In this document: piece after piece, positions 14,576 to 24,820 of the stretch
How positions within the stretch are numbered: the first letter of the stretch is position 1
Layout of the letters: the number at the start of each line of letters is the position of its first letter
NCBI GenBank assembly: GCA_017435485.1
Contig: JAFSEY010000014.1
Span: 1-64,000 of the forward strand
DNA length: 64,000 nt
Source of the DNA: Bacilli bacterium
Lineage (GTDB): Bacteria; Bacillota_I; Bacilli_A; RF39; UBA660
Direction of reading: 5' to 3'
The notes under the pieces: model-generated
Databases searched by the model: none
The model's input: the letters and a program-made list of their open reading frames with translations, nothing else
Told to the model about the DNA's origin: nothing
Program-made: the position numbers and the translations under genes

Positions 14576-15993
14576 AAATTACTCCTTTGTTTAGTAAGAT
14601 TTTTTTGTGTAAGCATTTCACTTCGTTTATTATCATCTACCGTACGTCTTTTCAAAAATGTCTTAAAGATATATTCTTTTCCATAAGGAGCTATCGGAAA
14701 GAAATAAGGCTTTTCAAAACTATAAGTACTATTAATATTGGCTAGAAAATAAAGTGACGCAAAGATAATTCCTAAAATACCATAAATGGCTGCTCCAAAT
14801 AAGAATATAAAGCGATAATGTCTTAAAGCATTAATGAGTTCATATTCCGTAAATATTAAGCTGGTAATAAAAGTAAAAGCAATGACAATAATCATAATAG
14901 GACTTACAATTCCAGCAGATACGGCAGCTTCTCCTAAGATTAAAGCACCAAGTATAGAAATAGCACTACCATAACTATTAGGAAAACGTAAATCGCTTTC
15001 TCTTAATATTTCACATAAAATAATCATTATAATTGCTTCAACTATAGCAGGGAAGGGAACTCCATCTCTTTGAATGCTAAAATTAATCAAAAGACTTGTC
15101 GGAATAGTTTCTTGATTATAATTAATAATGGCGATATAAACAGCTGGCGCAAGCATTGAAATAACAAAGCAGACAATTCGTAAAATCTTTACAAAATTAA
15201 TATTACTTTTTTTGGAATATACATCAGCTGAAGGGTTAATAAAATCAATAAAAAAAGCTGGTAATATAAGAGCAAAACAAGAAGTATCAACGCTAATAAC
15301 AACTTTACCTTCTAATAAAGCTTTACATACAAAATCAGGTCTTTCCGTTTTTATAATCGTTGGAAATGAAGTTTTATCATTGCTTTCCAATAATAAAGAT
15401 AATTCGGCTGAATCAATTAATCCATCTATATCAATTTTATTTATTTTATTTCTTAAGTTTTCAACTAATTCTTCTTCCGCAATATCACAAAGGTATAAAA
15501 CTCCGATCTTAGTTTTGGTTCTTCGTCCTATATCAAAATTTTCAATTGTTAAATTTTCATCTTTTAAACGTTTTTGAATCAAACCAACATTCATCTGATA
15601 ATTTTCCGTAAAAGCATCTTTTGGGCCAGTTAATGAAGGCTCTGAGTTCGGAGCCGAAATACTTCTATTTATATCTGCTCTTGTTTCAACAGCACATATC
15701 ATTTCATCTAATATAACACAAGTAAACCCATTAGATATATAATAAAAAATATCTTCTTCCGTAATTACCTTCGTATTTGGACCAGCTATATAATCTTTTA
15801 AACTGTTAGCATCAATCTTTTTATGATAATTAACTAGATTTTTTAAAATATAATCATTTATCTTATCTCCACTAGAAGTGGTCTCCAAAAAGACTACATA
15901 AATTTTATCAAAAAGCCCACAACGTAATTCTTTAATAATTAATTCTGGCATTTTCTTTTTATTTGTTTTCAGTTTTGCTATTATTTTGTTCAT
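14572..15993 (-). CDS. gerAA: Spore germination receptor subunit, GerAA type
   Basis: A 473-residue protein with a soluble N-terminal domain and a C-terminal membrane domain of about five segments. The family signature SEPSLTGPKDAFTEN lies near residue 117, followed by GLIQKRLKDENL; RDGVPFPAIVEA and PNSYGSAISILGALILGEAAV are conserved membrane motifs. It is the first gene of the operon. The start has a GGTGG site. A CATACTA element about 40 bases upstream resembles a forespore-sigma -10 box, in keeping with expected late expression. Together the three genes indicate an endospore-forming lineage. Confidence 0.9.
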   Translation of the reverse strand: MNKIIAKLKTNKKKMPELIIKELRCGLFDKIYVVFLETTSSGDKINDYILKNLVNYHKKIDANSLKDYIAGPNTKVITEEDIFYYISNGFTCVILDEMICAVETRADINRSISAPNSEPSLTGPKDAFTENYQMNVGLIQKRLKDENLTIENFDIGRRTKTKIGVLYLCDIAEEELVENLRNKINKIDIDGLIDSAELSLLLESNDKTSFPTIIKTERPDFVCKALLEGKVVISVDTSCFALILPAFFIDFINPSADVYSKKSNINFVKILRIVCFVISMLAPAVYIAIINYNQETIPTSLLINFSIQRDGVPFPAIVEAIIMIILCEILRESDLRFPNSYGSAISILGALILGEAAVSAGIVSPIMIIVIAFTFITSLIFTEYELINALRHYRFIFLFGAAIYGILGIIFASLYFLANINSTYSFEKPYFFPIAPYGKEYIFKTFLKRRTVDDNKRSEMLTQKNLTKQRSNL

Positions 15994-16030
15994 TTGATTC
16001 CACCGTTTATATTTTTAACCAAAAAAAGGA

Positions 16031-16060
16031 TAGTATGCGAGATATTTTTGCGATATAATC
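16031..16060 (-). promoter_or_regulatory. Possible forespore (sigma-F/G type) promoter of gerA operon
   Basis: On the minus strand CATACTA (16037-16031) matches the CATnnTA -10 of forespore sigma factors. The -35 position 16 bases upstream reads GATTATA, a weak match. It lies 38 bases before the gerAA start. The same stretch on the plus strand contains TATAAT (16054-16059) for the methyltransferase gene. Confidence 0.35.
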
Positions 16061-16076
16061 ATTTTGGGTGGATAAA

Positions 16077-17291
16077 ATGGCAAAAGAAGTTAAAATAACC
16101 AAATTAGATCATTTTGGAAGAGGTATTTACTTTGATGATAACAAAATAAACTTTGTTTTTAATGCCTTACCAGCTGAACATGTAATTGTTGAAAATATCA
16201 AAGAAAATTCCAAATACAATGAGAGTAAAGTAAAAAAATATGTTATTACTAGCCCAAAAAGAGTAGAACCATTTTGTCCTTACTACGGAATATGTGGTGG
16301 ATGTCATTTACAACATATGACTTACGAAGATACTTTAGATTTTAAAAAACAAAAAGTAGCAGAAATATTTCAAAAATTTAATTTACCAAATTCTAATATA
16401 GAGATAATTGCTAATCCAAATGTATATAATTATCGCAATAAAATCGAAATAAAAGTTCGTGAAAAAAAAGTCGGCTTTTATGAATTAAATAGTCACAAGA
16501 TAGTTGAAATTAATGAATGTAAGGTTGCCAAAAGCCCCTTAAATGAATTGATTTTATCTATCTCTAAATTAGGATTAAATAATGCTGATATAACTTTAAG
16601 AACTAATTTAAATGATGAAATCTTAATATGGATAAAAACTAAAGAAGATATAATTGTAACAAGAGAATCTTTTGATAAAAATAGCAAAATAGCATCAATT
16701 ATTTTAAATGACAAACTAATTTTTGGAGAAAAGCATTTGATATTTAACTTTGATAAATATTTATTTAAATGTTCTTATGATGCTTTCTTTCAAATCAATT
16801 TTGATGTATGTCTTAAAATATATGAATATTTAAAATCACAAGTAAAAGAAAATGATATTGTTGCTGATTTATATTGCGGAGTCGGATTTTTAGGCATTTT
16901 AGCATCGGATAAAGCCGAAAAGACTTACGGAATAGAAATAGTAGATAATGCTATTTCTGATGCTATAACCAATAGTAAAATAAACAAAATAGACAATATG
17001 TATTTTATGCTTGGTGATGTAGCGCAAAGCTTTCAAAAAATTAAAGAACAAATTAGTTTTTTAATTGTTGATCCACCAAGGAAAGGATTGGATAAAGAAA
17101 CCATAGACACCATTATTCAAAACAAAATACCAAAAATATTTTATATGTCTTGTGATCCTATTACGTTAGCAAGAGATTTAGCTATTCTAAAAAATTATTA
17201 TGAAATAAAAGAAGTAAAAATTTTTGATATGTTTAGTTGGACTTATCATGTTGAAACTATATGCATTTTAGAATTTAAGGGAAACATTTAA
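16077..17291 (+). CDS. rlmD: 23S rRNA (uracil-5-)-methyltransferase, RlmD/RumA type
   Basis: About 404 residues: an N-terminal TRAM RNA-binding domain, then the Fe-S cysteines CPYYGICGGC plus INEC further on, then a Rossmann methylase domain with DLYCGVGFLGI (SAM binding), IVDPPRKGLD and the catalytic Cys in MSCDPITLARDL. It transfers methyl from SAM to C5 of uracil in 23S rRNA. Bacillota often have one such enzyme doing the work of RlmC and RlmD, so the exact position is not certain. ATG at 16077 follows GGGTGG; the upstream GTG at 16068 lies in that site. Confidence 0.85.
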   Translation: MAKEVKITKLDHFGRGIYFDDNKINFVFNALPAEHVIVENIKENSKYNESKVKKYVITSPKRVEPFCPYYGICGGCHLQHMTYEDTLDFKKQKVAEIFQKFNLPNSNIEIIANPNVYNYRNKIEIKVREKKVGFYELNSHKIVEINECKVAKSPLNELILSISKLGLNNADITLRTNLNDEILIWIKTKEDIIVTRESFDKNSKIASIILNDKLIFGEKHLIFNFDKYLFKCSYDAFFQINFDVCLKIYEYLKSQVKENDIVADLYCGVGFLGILASDKAEKTYGIEIVDNAISDAITNSKINKIDNMYFMLGDVAQSFQKIKEQISFLIVDPPRKGLDKETIDTIIQNKIPKIFYMSCDPITLARDLAILKNYYEIKEVKIFDMFSWTYHVETICILEFKGNI

Positions 17292-17320
17292 TAAAAAAAA
17301 TAATTAGAAAGGATGTGAAT

Positions 17321-18331
17321 ATGATGAATGAAAGTAATATTTTATTATATGAAACAGATGAAGGAAAAATAAATATTGATGTTGTATTAAAAGCTGAAAC
17401 AATATGGCTTACGCAAAAAAGCATGTCAGAATTATTTGATGTTAATGTACCTGCAATAAATAAACATTTAAACAACATTTATGAAGATGAAGAACTAAAT
17501 AGAGTTTCAACTATTTCCAAAATGGAAATAGTTCGAAAAGAAGGAAATCGCAATGTAAAAAGAGAACTTGATTTTTATAATTTAGATGCAATAATCGCTG
17601 TCGGTTATAGAGTAAATTCTAAAAAAGCAACTAAATTTAGAATATGGGCCACCGAAATATTAAAAGAATATATGATCAAAGGCTTTGTAATAGATGTAGA
17701 AAAAATGAAAAACGGCCCTAAATTTGGTAAAGATTATTATGATGATTTATTACAAACTATCAAAGAAATTAGATTAAGCGAAAGAAGACAATATCAAAAA
17801 ATTACTGATGTTTTTGAAGCGACTAGTGTTGATTATAATAAAGATTCGGAAGAGGCATATACTTTCTTTAAAATAGTTCAAAATAAATTACATTATGCAA
17901 TTACTGGTAAAACTGCTGCAGAACTGATTTATGAACGAGTAGATTCTGAAAAATTACACATGGGGCTTACCAATTGGAAAAATTCCCCTGATGGAAAAAT
18001 AATGAAATATGACATTAGTGTTGCTAAAAATTATTTAAATGAAGATGAATTAAAAAAACTAGAAAGATTAACAATAAGTTTTCTTGATTACGCCGAAGAC
18101 ATGGCAGAGGAACATCAAATTATGACAATGAACGATTGGATAAAACAAACAGACGAATTGTTAAAATTTAGAAAGAAAAACATATTAAATGATTCTGGTA
18201 AAATCTCTCACAAAAAAGCTATTGCAAAAGCAGAAAATGAATATGAAAAATTTAGAATAAAACAAGACAAAGAATTCATCTCTAGCATGGATGAAATGTA
18301 TAAGAGATATTTAGAAGAAATTGATAAATAA
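17321..18331 (+). CDS. RhuM family protein
   Basis: About 336 residues of the virulence RhuM family (RhuM-like, Fic-associated in some genomes). It has the typical start ILLYETDEGKINIDVVL, then ETIWLTQKSMSELFDV (helix-turn-helix-like), KREVDFYNLDAIIAVGYRVNS with E-L in place of E-V here, and FRIWATEILKEY. Family members are common in mobile regions and gut bacteria; biochemical role is unknown. The protein is cytoplasmic. It begins 30 bases after the methyltransferase gene and is followed closely by a Dabb-domain gene, so the three may be transcribed together. Confidence 0.85.
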   Translation: MMNESNILLYETDEGKINIDVVLKAETIWLTQKSMSELFDVNVPAINKHLNNIYEDEELNRVSTISKMEIVRKEGNRNVKRELDFYNLDAIIAVGYRVNSKKATKFRIWATEILKEYMIKGFVIDVEKMKNGPKFGKDYYDDLLQTIKEIRLSERRQYQKITDVFEATSVDYNKDSEEAYTFFKIVQNKLHYAITGKTAAELIYERVDSEKLHMGLTNWKNSPDGKIMKYDISVAKNYLNEDELKKLERLTISFLDYAEDMAEEHQIMTMNDWIKQTDELLKFRKKNILNDSGKISHKKAIAKAENEYEKFRIKQDKEFISSMDEMYKRYLEEIDK

Positions 18332-18353
18332 TTTTTGGAAAGCAGGTAAAAAA

Positions 18354-18635
18354 GTGAAACATTTTATAATAGTAAAATTTAATGAAACAGTTGATGTTGA
18401 GGCAATTATAAATCCGATAAAAGAATTATTTAATAAAGCTTTGGCTATTAAAGGAATTTCAAGTATAACGATTTATAAATCAAATTCAGATTTATCTAAC
18501 AGGCATGATTTGATGATAGAAATGATTCTTACTAAAGCTGCTTTAATTGAATTTGATAATTCCTATATCCATAAAGAATGGAAAGAAGCCTATGGGGACC
18601 TTATATTAAATAAAACAATCTTTGATTGTGATTAA
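18354..18635 (+). CDS. Dabb (stress-responsive A/B barrel) domain protein
   Basis: A 93-residue protein whose pattern KHFIIVKFNE..., IKGISSITIY, and NRHDLMIEM fits the small dimeric alpha/beta-barrel (Dabb) family, with the WKEAYGDLI helix near the end. The GTG at 18354 is chosen: AGGT lies ahead of it and Dabb proteins begin at this Val/Met-Lys-His. It begins 22 bases after the RhuM stop. The role is unknown; relatives include stress proteins and small-molecule enzymes. Confidence 0.7.
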   Translation: MKHFIIVKFNETVDVEAIINPIKELFNKALAIKGISSITIYKSNSDLSNRHDLMIEMILTKAALIEFDNSYIHKEWKEAYGDLILNKTIFDCD

Positions 18636-18674
18636 AAAAACGACTGATAGATTATTCTACCAGTCACTTTTTTT
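18634..18674. terminator. Bidirectional terminator
   Basis: GACTGATAGA (18642-18651) pairs with TCTACCAGTC (18656-18665) with one mismatch; A7 lies on the left and T7 on the right. It ends both the Dabb gene and the convergent 660-residue orphan, whose last codons lie in it. Confidence 0.8.
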
Positions 18675-20639
18675 ATGGCGATTTCTAGAGTAGGGATAAG
18701 ATGTAAAATCTCCAGTATTTAATGATGAATGTATATATCCTTGTATCACAGGATGTATATAAGTAGCTACTTGTTTTCCTACAATCGAAATTCTTTTCGC
18801 ATCATCATCACTTACGCAATCATTATTTAAATTTATCTTTTTTGGTTTGGTTAAATGTCCATTCTTATCTAAGCTACTAAGTTTTATAAGGCTATGGTTT
18901 TTTCTGTTAATTTCTATTTGGCAAATTATTCTTGAACTATTATAACAGCTTATAATATAGTCATCATTATAAGATTCAATTTTCACTTGAGGAATCATAT
19001 TTCCTTTGTGACAGAACATTAAATAACATTCTGCGTTTTCAACAATCTCATCAACTAATTTAATTAAAACATTTTTATTGATCTTTTTAACTGTTTTAAT
19101 TTTTTCTATTTCACTAGTAAAAGTATAAGTTTTTAATACACCAGAAGCATAAAGCTTATCTATCAACGGTTCTAATATTGAACAAATTAAATTACTTAAT
19201 TGATAAAACAAAGCTTTTTCCTCATCATTAGGATACACACTTTTTGTAAAACGATTTATATGTTCGTTATTAGTATTCCAAAACGCAAAATCCTTTCTAG
19301 TTTTCTTATCATCGATATAAGTTATTATGGAAAAATCTTCAGAACCTGAAAATACTTTTTGAGGTTTTAATTCAATTCTATATTTAATTTTCTCACCTTC
19401 CATAATATCAATTGCATACATATCGTATAGATTACTTATTCCAAGATTCGTGATTACCAAGTTTTCCATATCTTTTGAAATATCTGCTGTTTTTCGAGCT
19501 CTTTCGATAGTAGAAATAACTCGATATAATTTATGATATTCTTCCATATCAATTTCTTCTTGAGCTTTTTTCTTTGCAAAAACATCATTATAAACTTCAA
19601 AACCGCTTATACTATATTCATGTGCATCTGTAATACCATGCCCAATATTTTTTAAAGCTTGTAAATATTGATTTAAAGCGCATTCAACAACTATTAATTC
19701 TGTCATTGAATCATCTTTATAATGTTTAACTTCCTTTTTATAAACTAAAGGATAATTATATCCGTCTTGATTTATATAACTTGTATAAGATTCTACTTCT
19801 CCAGCTTTTATTCCAGCAAGACAATAAGAAAAACTAATTTGTTCGTGTTTAAATTTAACTACATTATCATGATATCTTACTAGCATTGATAAATTACGTC
19901 CGTAATATTCGGTTTGTCCAGCTAATTCTTTCTGGAAACTCATTAATTCGGGAGAATTCATATAACTAGAAATTACAATGTCATATTCACCAAAACGTTC
20001 AATAACTTTACTATTTAAATTAAATGTAGTTTCGTCACTAAATTCAACATTAGTAATTCCTAATTTAGCTAACTCTTCCTTTATTTTATTTACGTCACCT
20101 AATAACTTAAAAGAATTTAAATAAAGTATTTTTATATCACTCATTCTAACAGGGAAATGTTGGGCATTTAATTTAATTGGGGTATATTTTTTTACTTTAG
20201 CATTTTCATTTAATAAAATGTTAGTTTCTGCTCGGTTGATTAAATTTATGAAATCTTCACACTCAATATATGAATAAGCTCTATAATCATCTTTTATTAT
20301 TTTATATACACGATAAGAGCCATTTGAAGGATCTTTTATATATTGCCATACTAGAGTATTATCTTGAATATATAATTTTGCAAACTGTTTCATAAAATTC
20401 ATCAAAGATATTTCAAATGGCAATCTATAAGAATAGCTCGTATCACCTTTAAATAAAATCATATTATATTGTTTTAACATTTCTGGATGTTCTTTAAAAT
20501 ATTTAAAAGCCACAATATGTGACGAAAAATAATCAACGTTCTTATATTGATAATTTAATATAGCTTCATAATCTTGTCTGTCATCTGAAATAAGCAAAAT
20601 ATTTGTATTACTTAAATCTAATAAATCATTTTTTTTCAT
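18657..20639 (-). CDS. Hypothetical 660-residue protein, receiver-like segments
   Basis: Not recognised. Near the N-terminus NTNILLISDDRQDYEAIL is followed by YNMILFKGD, which looks like strands one and three of a response-regulator-type fold; a second stretch, IKILYLNSFKLLGDVNKIKE to DIVISSYMNSPE, has the same look about 180 residues later. The remainder is mixed alpha/beta with no clear motif. No signal peptide or transmembrane segment. The ATG at 20639 is preceded by AGGTGG. It is monocistronic and divergent from a small membrane protein gene. It may be a lineage-specific multidomain regulator; that is speculation. Confidence 0.6.
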   Translation of the reverse strand: MKKNDLLDLSNTNILLISDDRQDYEAILNYQYKNVDYFSSHIVAFKYFKEHPEMLKQYNMILFKGDTSYSYRLPFEISLMNFMKQFAKLYIQDNTLVWQYIKDPSNGSYRVYKIIKDDYRAYSYIECEDFINLINRAETNILLNENAKVKKYTPIKLNAQHFPVRMSDIKILYLNSFKLLGDVNKIKEELAKLGITNVEFSDETTFNLNSKVIERFGEYDIVISSYMNSPELMSFQKELAGQTEYYGRNLSMLVRYHDNVVKFKHEQISFSYCLAGIKAGEVESYTSYINQDGYNYPLVYKKEVKHYKDDSMTELIVVECALNQYLQALKNIGHGITDAHEYSISGFEVYNDVFAKKKAQEEIDMEEYHKLYRVISTIERARKTADISKDMENLVITNLGISNLYDMYAIDIMEGEKIKYRIELKPQKVFSGSEDFSIITYIDDKKTRKDFAFWNTNNEHINRFTKSVYPNDEEKALFYQLSNLICSILEPLIDKLYASGVLKTYTFTSEIEKIKTVKKINKNVLIKLVDEIVENAECYLMFCHKGNMIPQVKIESYNDDYIISCYNSSRIICQIEINRKNHSLIKLSSLDKNGHLTKPKKINLNNDCVSDDDAKRISIVGKQVATYIHPVIQGYIHSSLNTGDFTSYPYSRNRHKKSDW

Positions 20640-20691
20640 TAAAACCACCTAGCACTAATATATACTAAAATAACCAAAATAGCAAAGTAAA

Positions 20692-20720
20692 TTGTTATTT
20701 TAACAAGTATTTGTTATAGT
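20692..20720 (+). promoter_or_regulatory. Sigma-A promoter
   Basis: TTGTTA (20692-20697), 17 bases, TATAGT (20715-20720), 25 bases before the ATG at 20745. Confidence 0.65.
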
Positions 20721-20744
20721 ATATTTAAAGAAACGAGGCACTTT

Positions 20745-21122
20745 ATGAAAAAAGAAATAGCATTTCCTATAATTAGTATATTTTTATTAATTGGATTAAT
20801 AGTTAGTGTAATAATTATCTATAATAAGCAAGATGATTATATATATAAAATAAATTATTCTGATAATTCAGAAAATAAATACGAAATATTTGTTCAAGAA
20901 GATTATACTATGCGTGTAAAAAGCACAGTAGAATGTCATAATGATAAATGCCAAGGAAATTATGATGAACCAATTATAACTCAATATAATTTAAATGAAT
21001 TTGAAAAAGAAAATTTAAAAAGTTTAATAAAAAAATTATTTAAAGAAAACCAAAAAGAAATAACAATCACTAGTTTTGATTTAAGTGAAGAAGATCTCAT
21101 AATTTTAAATAACCTTTTATAA
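20745..21122 (+). CDS. Small membrane-anchored protein, unknown
   Basis: A 125-residue protein with an N-terminal hydrophobic anchor (residues 6-26) and a charged extracellular part with two closely spaced Cys (ECHNDKC) that could form a disulfide. No family recognised. It has its own promoter at 20692 and a terminator at 21125, so it is monocistronic, upstream of ruvA. Confidence 0.6.
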   Translation: MKKEIAFPIISIFLLIGLIVSVIIIYNKQDDYIYKINYSDNSENKYEIFVQEDYTMRVKSTVECHNDKCQGNYDEPIITQYNLNEFEKENLKSLIKKLFKENQKEITITSFDLSEEDLIILNNLL

Positions 21123-21124
21123 AG

Positions 21125-21150
21125 AAAAGTATTAATTAATATACTTTTTT
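21125..21150 (+). terminator. Terminator
   Basis: AAAAGTAT (21125-21132) pairs with ATACTTTT (21141-21148), followed by T residues. Confidence 0.75.
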
Positions 21151-21186
21151 TCTTTTATTATGGTAAAATATCTTTAGGTGATTTTA

Positions 21187-21744
21187 ATGATAAATTATAT
21201 TAAAGGAATTATTACAATAATTGAGTCTAATTATGTTGTTATAGAAGTAGGAAATATTGGTTACTGTATCTATGTTGGGAATCCTTATAGCTTTGAAATA
21301 GGTAAGGAAGTAACTATCTATACTTATAATCATATAAGAGAAGATGAGTATAGCTTATATGGTTTTAAATCATTAGAAGAAAAAGAATTATTTTTAAAAT
21401 TAATTAATGTTAAAGGTTTAGGCCCTAAGATGGCGATGCCAATGCTTGCTACAGGAAGTATTGCTGGAATTATTGATGCCATCGATAGAGAAAACACATT
21501 ATATTTAACTAAATTTCCTAAGATTGGAGATAAACTAGCCAAACAAATTATCTTAGATCTTAAAGGAAAAATTAAAATTAATAGCGAGACCGCTGTTACA
21601 GAGGATAATACCGAAGAATTAATCGAAGTATTACTAAGTTTGGGATACAAACAAAATGATATTAAACGTATTTTAAAAGACGTTGACGGAAGCAAATCGA
21701 TAGAGGAACAAGTAAAAGAAGCATTAAAATTATTATTAAAATAG
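21187..21744 (+). CDS. ruvA: Holliday junction branch migration protein RuvA
   Basis: 185 residues, starting INYIKGIITIIESNYVVIEV, the OB-fold that binds the four-way junction. Next come the tandem helix-hairpin-helix motifs (LINVKGLGPKMAM, FPKIGDKLAKQIILDLKGK) and a C-terminal RuvB-binding domain after an acidic linker. With RuvB it drives branch migration of Holliday junctions. ATG at 21187 is six bases after AGGTG. It heads the operon ruvA-ruvB-folD-glyA-queA, nine bases before ruvB. No ruvC is nearby, as usual in Bacillota. Confidence 0.96.
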   Translation: MINYIKGIITIIESNYVVIEVGNIGYCIYVGNPYSFEIGKEVTIYTYNHIREDEYSLYGFKSLEEKELFLKLINVKGLGPKMAMPMLATGSIAGIIDAIDRENTLYLTKFPKIGDKLAKQIILDLKGKIKINSETAVTEDNTEELIEVLLSLGYKQNDIKRILKDVDGSKSIEEQVKEALKLLLK

Positions 21745-21753
21745 GAGGTTTCT

Positions 21754-22755
21754 ATGGATAGAATAATTACATCAGAAAAAACAACTGAAGATATATTTGA
21801 TAAAAATATCAGACCCGATAGTTTAGAAGAATATGTTGGACAAGAAGAAATTAAAGAGAATTTAAAAGTATTTATTAAAGCTGCTCAGATGCGTAATGAA
21901 CCACTTGATCATGTATTGTTATATGGTCCTCCAGGGCTTGGTAAAACAACTTTAGCTCATATTATTGCTAATGAATTAGGTAGCAATTTAAAAACAGCTT
22001 CTGGTCCATCAATTGAAAAAAGTGGTGATTTAGCAGCTGTCCTATCTAACCTTGAACCAGGAGATGTGTTATTTGTTGATGAGATTCATCGTATTCCAAA
22101 ATTTATTGAAGAGATCTTGTATCCAGCTATGGAAGATTTTGAGTTGGATATTGTAATAGGTAGTGAAGGAAAATCTCGTAACATTAAAATTGATTTACCG
22201 CCTTTTACTTTAGTTGGTGCTACTACAAGAGCTGGAGATATCTCTAGTCCATTACGTGATCGATTTGGGATTGTTTCCAAGCTAAACTATTATTCAACCG
22301 AAGAATTAAAACAAATAGTTTTAAGAACTAGTAGAGTATTAGATATGAACATTAATGAAGATGCCGCTTTAGAACTTGCTAAAAGAAGTCGCAAAACTCC
22401 AAGAGTTGCTAATCGTTTATTTAAACGTGTAAGAGATTTTGCGTTAGTTGAAGGAGAAGGCTATATAGATTTAGATATTACTCTAAAATCACTAGACAGA
22501 TTAAAAGTAGATCCATATGGTCTTGATGGAATCGATTTGGAATATTTAAATGCTTTAATTTATAAATTTAATAAAGGACCAGTTGGAGTTGAAACAATTG
22601 CAACATCTATTGGTGAAGAAGTAAGTACAATTGAAGATGTTGTTGAGCCATTTTTACTTCAAGAAGGATTTGTAAAAAGAACTAAATCTGGTCGAATTGT
22701 GACCGAAAAAGCTTTAGAATTAGTTGGTGGAAAGGAAGGCAGTATATGGGAATAA
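21754..22755 (+). CDS. ruvB: Holliday junction helicase RuvB
   Basis: 333 residues, full length. AAA+ ATPase with Walker [13 protein letters not shown], Walker B LFVDEIHR, sensor [18 protein letters not shown] with the Arg finger, and a C-terminal winged-helix domain ([21 protein letters not shown]). It forms hexameric rings around DNA next to RuvA and pumps duplex through. AGGAGG precedes the ATG. Its last ten bases overlap folD. Confidence 0.97.
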   Translation: MDRIITSEKTTEDIFDKNIRPDSLEEYVGQEEIKENLKVFIKAAQMRNEPLDHVLLYGPPGLGKTTLAHIIANELGSNLKTASGPSIEKSGDLAAVLSNLEPGDVLFVDEIHRIPKFIEEILYPAMEDFELDIVIGSEGKSRNIKIDLPPFTLVGATTRAGDISSPLRDRFGIVSKLNYYSTEELKQIVLRTSRVLDMNINEDAALELAKRSRKTPRVANRLFKRVRDFALVEGEGYIDLDITLKSLDRLKVDPYGLDGIDLEYLNALIYKFNKGPVGVETIATSIGEEVSTIEDVVEPFLLQEGFVKRTKSGRIVTEKALELVGGKEGSIWE

Positions 22756-23591
22756 TAATGGACGGCAAAAAAGTTGCTGAAAAAACATATGAAGACTTAG
22801 AAGTTAGAATTAATAAATTAAAAGAAAATAATATTATTCCAACGCTAGCAGTCTTAATCGTTGGCAACGATGAAGCTTCCCAAATTTACGTTAGAAATAA
22901 AGCCAAAATGTGTGAAAAACTGCAAATCGGTTCTAAAGTTATTACATGCGAAGAAAACATATGTGAAAAAGAATTAGAGAAGATTATCAAAGATTTAAAT
23001 AATGACCAAAACATTCATGGTATATTAATTCAGGCTCCGCTACCTAAGCATTTGGATGCTTTAAAAATATTTGATACTGTAAGTATGGAAAAAGACGTTG
23101 ATGGGTTTAATATATATAATGTTGGGGCTCTTTCTTTAAATAAAAAAGGTTTTATTCCATGTACTGTTAAAGGGATTATCAAAATACTAGAATATTATAA
23201 TATAAATGTAACTAGCAAAAACATCGTTATAATAGGGAGAAGTAATATTGTGGGAAAACCTCTTGCTAATTATCTAATAAATCACGACGCTACCGTTACA
23301 GTATGTCATTCTAAAACAAGTAATTTAAGTGAGATAACTAAACAAGCTGATATTTTAATCAGCGCAACAGGAACTGCTAATTTAGTTAAGAAAAATTATG
23401 TTAAGAATGGGGCAGTCGTAATCGATGTAGGAATTAATCGTAGCAATAATAAGTTATGCGGTGATGTTAATTTTGAAGAAGTATCTCAAATTGCATCACA
23501 TATTACTCCCGTACCGGGAGGGGTTGGACCTATGACTATTGCTATGCTAATGGAAAATGTTATCGAAGCAGCAGAAACGCAAAGAAAGTAG
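22746..23591 (+). CDS. folD: Bifunctional methylene-THF dehydrogenase/cyclohydrolase FolD
   Basis: 281 residues, normal length. Cofactor and active-site motifs are intact: [16 protein letters not shown] (catalytic Lys region), [27 protein letters not shown], and [13 protein letters not shown] for NADP binding, ending [17 protein letters not shown]. It interconverts methylene-, methenyl- and formyl-THF, feeding the glyA reaction next door and the thyX reaction elsewhere. The start at 22746 follows GGAAGG and overlaps the end of ruvB; the ATG at 22758 has no site. Confidence 0.96.
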   Translation: MGIIMDGKKVAEKTYEDLEVRINKLKENNIIPTLAVLIVGNDEASQIYVRNKAKMCEKLQIGSKVITCEENICEKELEKIIKDLNNDQNIHGILIQAPLPKHLDALKIFDTVSMEKDVDGFNIYNVGALSLNKKGFIPCTVKGIIKILEYYNINVTSKNIVIIGRSNIVGKPLANYLINHDATVTVCHSKTSNLSEITKQADILISATGTANLVKKNYVKNGAVVIDVGINRSNNKLCGDVNFEEVSQIASHITPVPGGVGPMTIAMLMENVIEAAETQRK

Positions 23592-23599
23592 ATGATTAA

Positions 23600-24820
23600 A
23601 TGAATCAAAAAATACAAGAAATATTAAATAATGAAATTTATAGACAACAAAATAATATTGAACTTATTGCTTCTGAAAATTATGTTTCAAAAGCTATTTT
23701 AGAATTACAAGGAAGTATCTTTACTAATAAATACGCCGAAGGTTATCCCGGTAAACGTTATTATGGCGGATGTGAAAATGTTGACGAAATTGAATCGTTA
23801 GCTATTTCTTATGTTTGTGAGTTATTTGGTAGTAAATATGCTAATGTTCAACCACATAGTGGTTCATCAGCTAATATGGCCGTTTACAAAGCTTTATTAA
23901 ATGAACACGATACCGTTTTAGGATTAAATCTAACTCATGGCGGACATTTAACCCACGGGCATAAAGTGAATTTTAGCGGATTAGATTATAATTTTATTTC
24001 TTATAATGTAAATAGCAAAACTGGCTTAATTGATTATGATGATTTAAAAAAGAAAGCGTTAGAATATAAACCGAAGATGATTGTTGCTGGAGCAAGCGCT
24101 TATTCTAGAATTATTGATTTTGCAAAAATAAAAGAAATTTGCAACGAAATAGGAGCTTTATTGTTAGTAGATATGGCCCATATCGCTGGACTTGTTGCTG
24201 CTGGACTACATCCAAATCCATGTTCTTTTGCTGACGTAGTAACATCAACAACGCATAAAACCTTAAGAGGTCCAAGGGGTGGATTTATCTTAACTAATGA
24301 TGAAAATATCATCAAAAAAGTAAATAAAGCGATTTTTCCTGGCATTCAAGGCGGACCTTTAATGCATGTGATTGCAGCTAAAGCTCAATGCTTTTATGAA
24401 GCTTTACAACCAGAATTTAAAGATTATCAAAACCAAGTAATTAAAAATGCTCAAAGTTTAGCAGAATGTTTTAAAGAAAATAGCATTGCAATTTTAACAA
24501 ATGGTACTGATAATCATCTTTTATTAATAGATGTTAAAAAATCATTTAATATAACTGGACAAGAAGCCGAAGATATTTTAAGTACAATCAATATTACTGT
24601 AAACAAAAATACCATTATTGATGATACAGAAGCAAGGTTAACAAGCGGAATTAGAATTGGTACGCCCGCTATGACTACAAGAGGATTAAAAGAAGAAGAT
24701 TTTAAATTAATTGGACAAATTATTATTAAAGCCTTACAAAGAAAAGAAAATCTAGATGATTTAAAAGAACAAGTTTTAGCTATATGTACAAAATATCCAG
24801 CAGATTGGAGTAATTTATAA
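23600..24820 (+). CDS. glyA: Serine hydroxymethyltransferase
   Basis: 406 residues, normal length. The PLP-binding Lys lies in [44 protein letters not shown], and [14 protein letters not shown] are all conserved. It converts serine and THF to glycine and methylene-THF. Directly after folD (8-base gap) and sharing its last base with the queA start (TAATG), so it is translationally coupled in the operon. Confidence 0.97.
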   Translation: MNQKIQEILNNEIYRQQNNIELIASENYVSKAILELQGSIFTNKYAEGYPGKRYYGGCENVDEIESLAISYVCELFGSKYANVQPHSGSSANMAVYKALLNEHDTVLGLNLTHGGHLTHGHKVNFSGLDYNFISYNVNSKTGLIDYDDLKKKALEYKPKMIVAGASAYSRIIDFAKIKEICNEIGALLLVDMAHIAGLVAAGLHPNPCSFADVVTSTTHKTLRGPRGGFILTNDENIIKKVNKAIFPGIQGGPLMHVIAAKAQCFYEALQPEFKDYQNQVIKNAQSLAECFKENSIAILTNGTDNHLLLIDVKKSFNITGQEAEDILSTINITVNKNTIIDDTEARLTSGIRIGTPAMTTRGLKEEDFKLIGQIIIKALQRKENLDDLKEQVLAICTKYPADWSNL

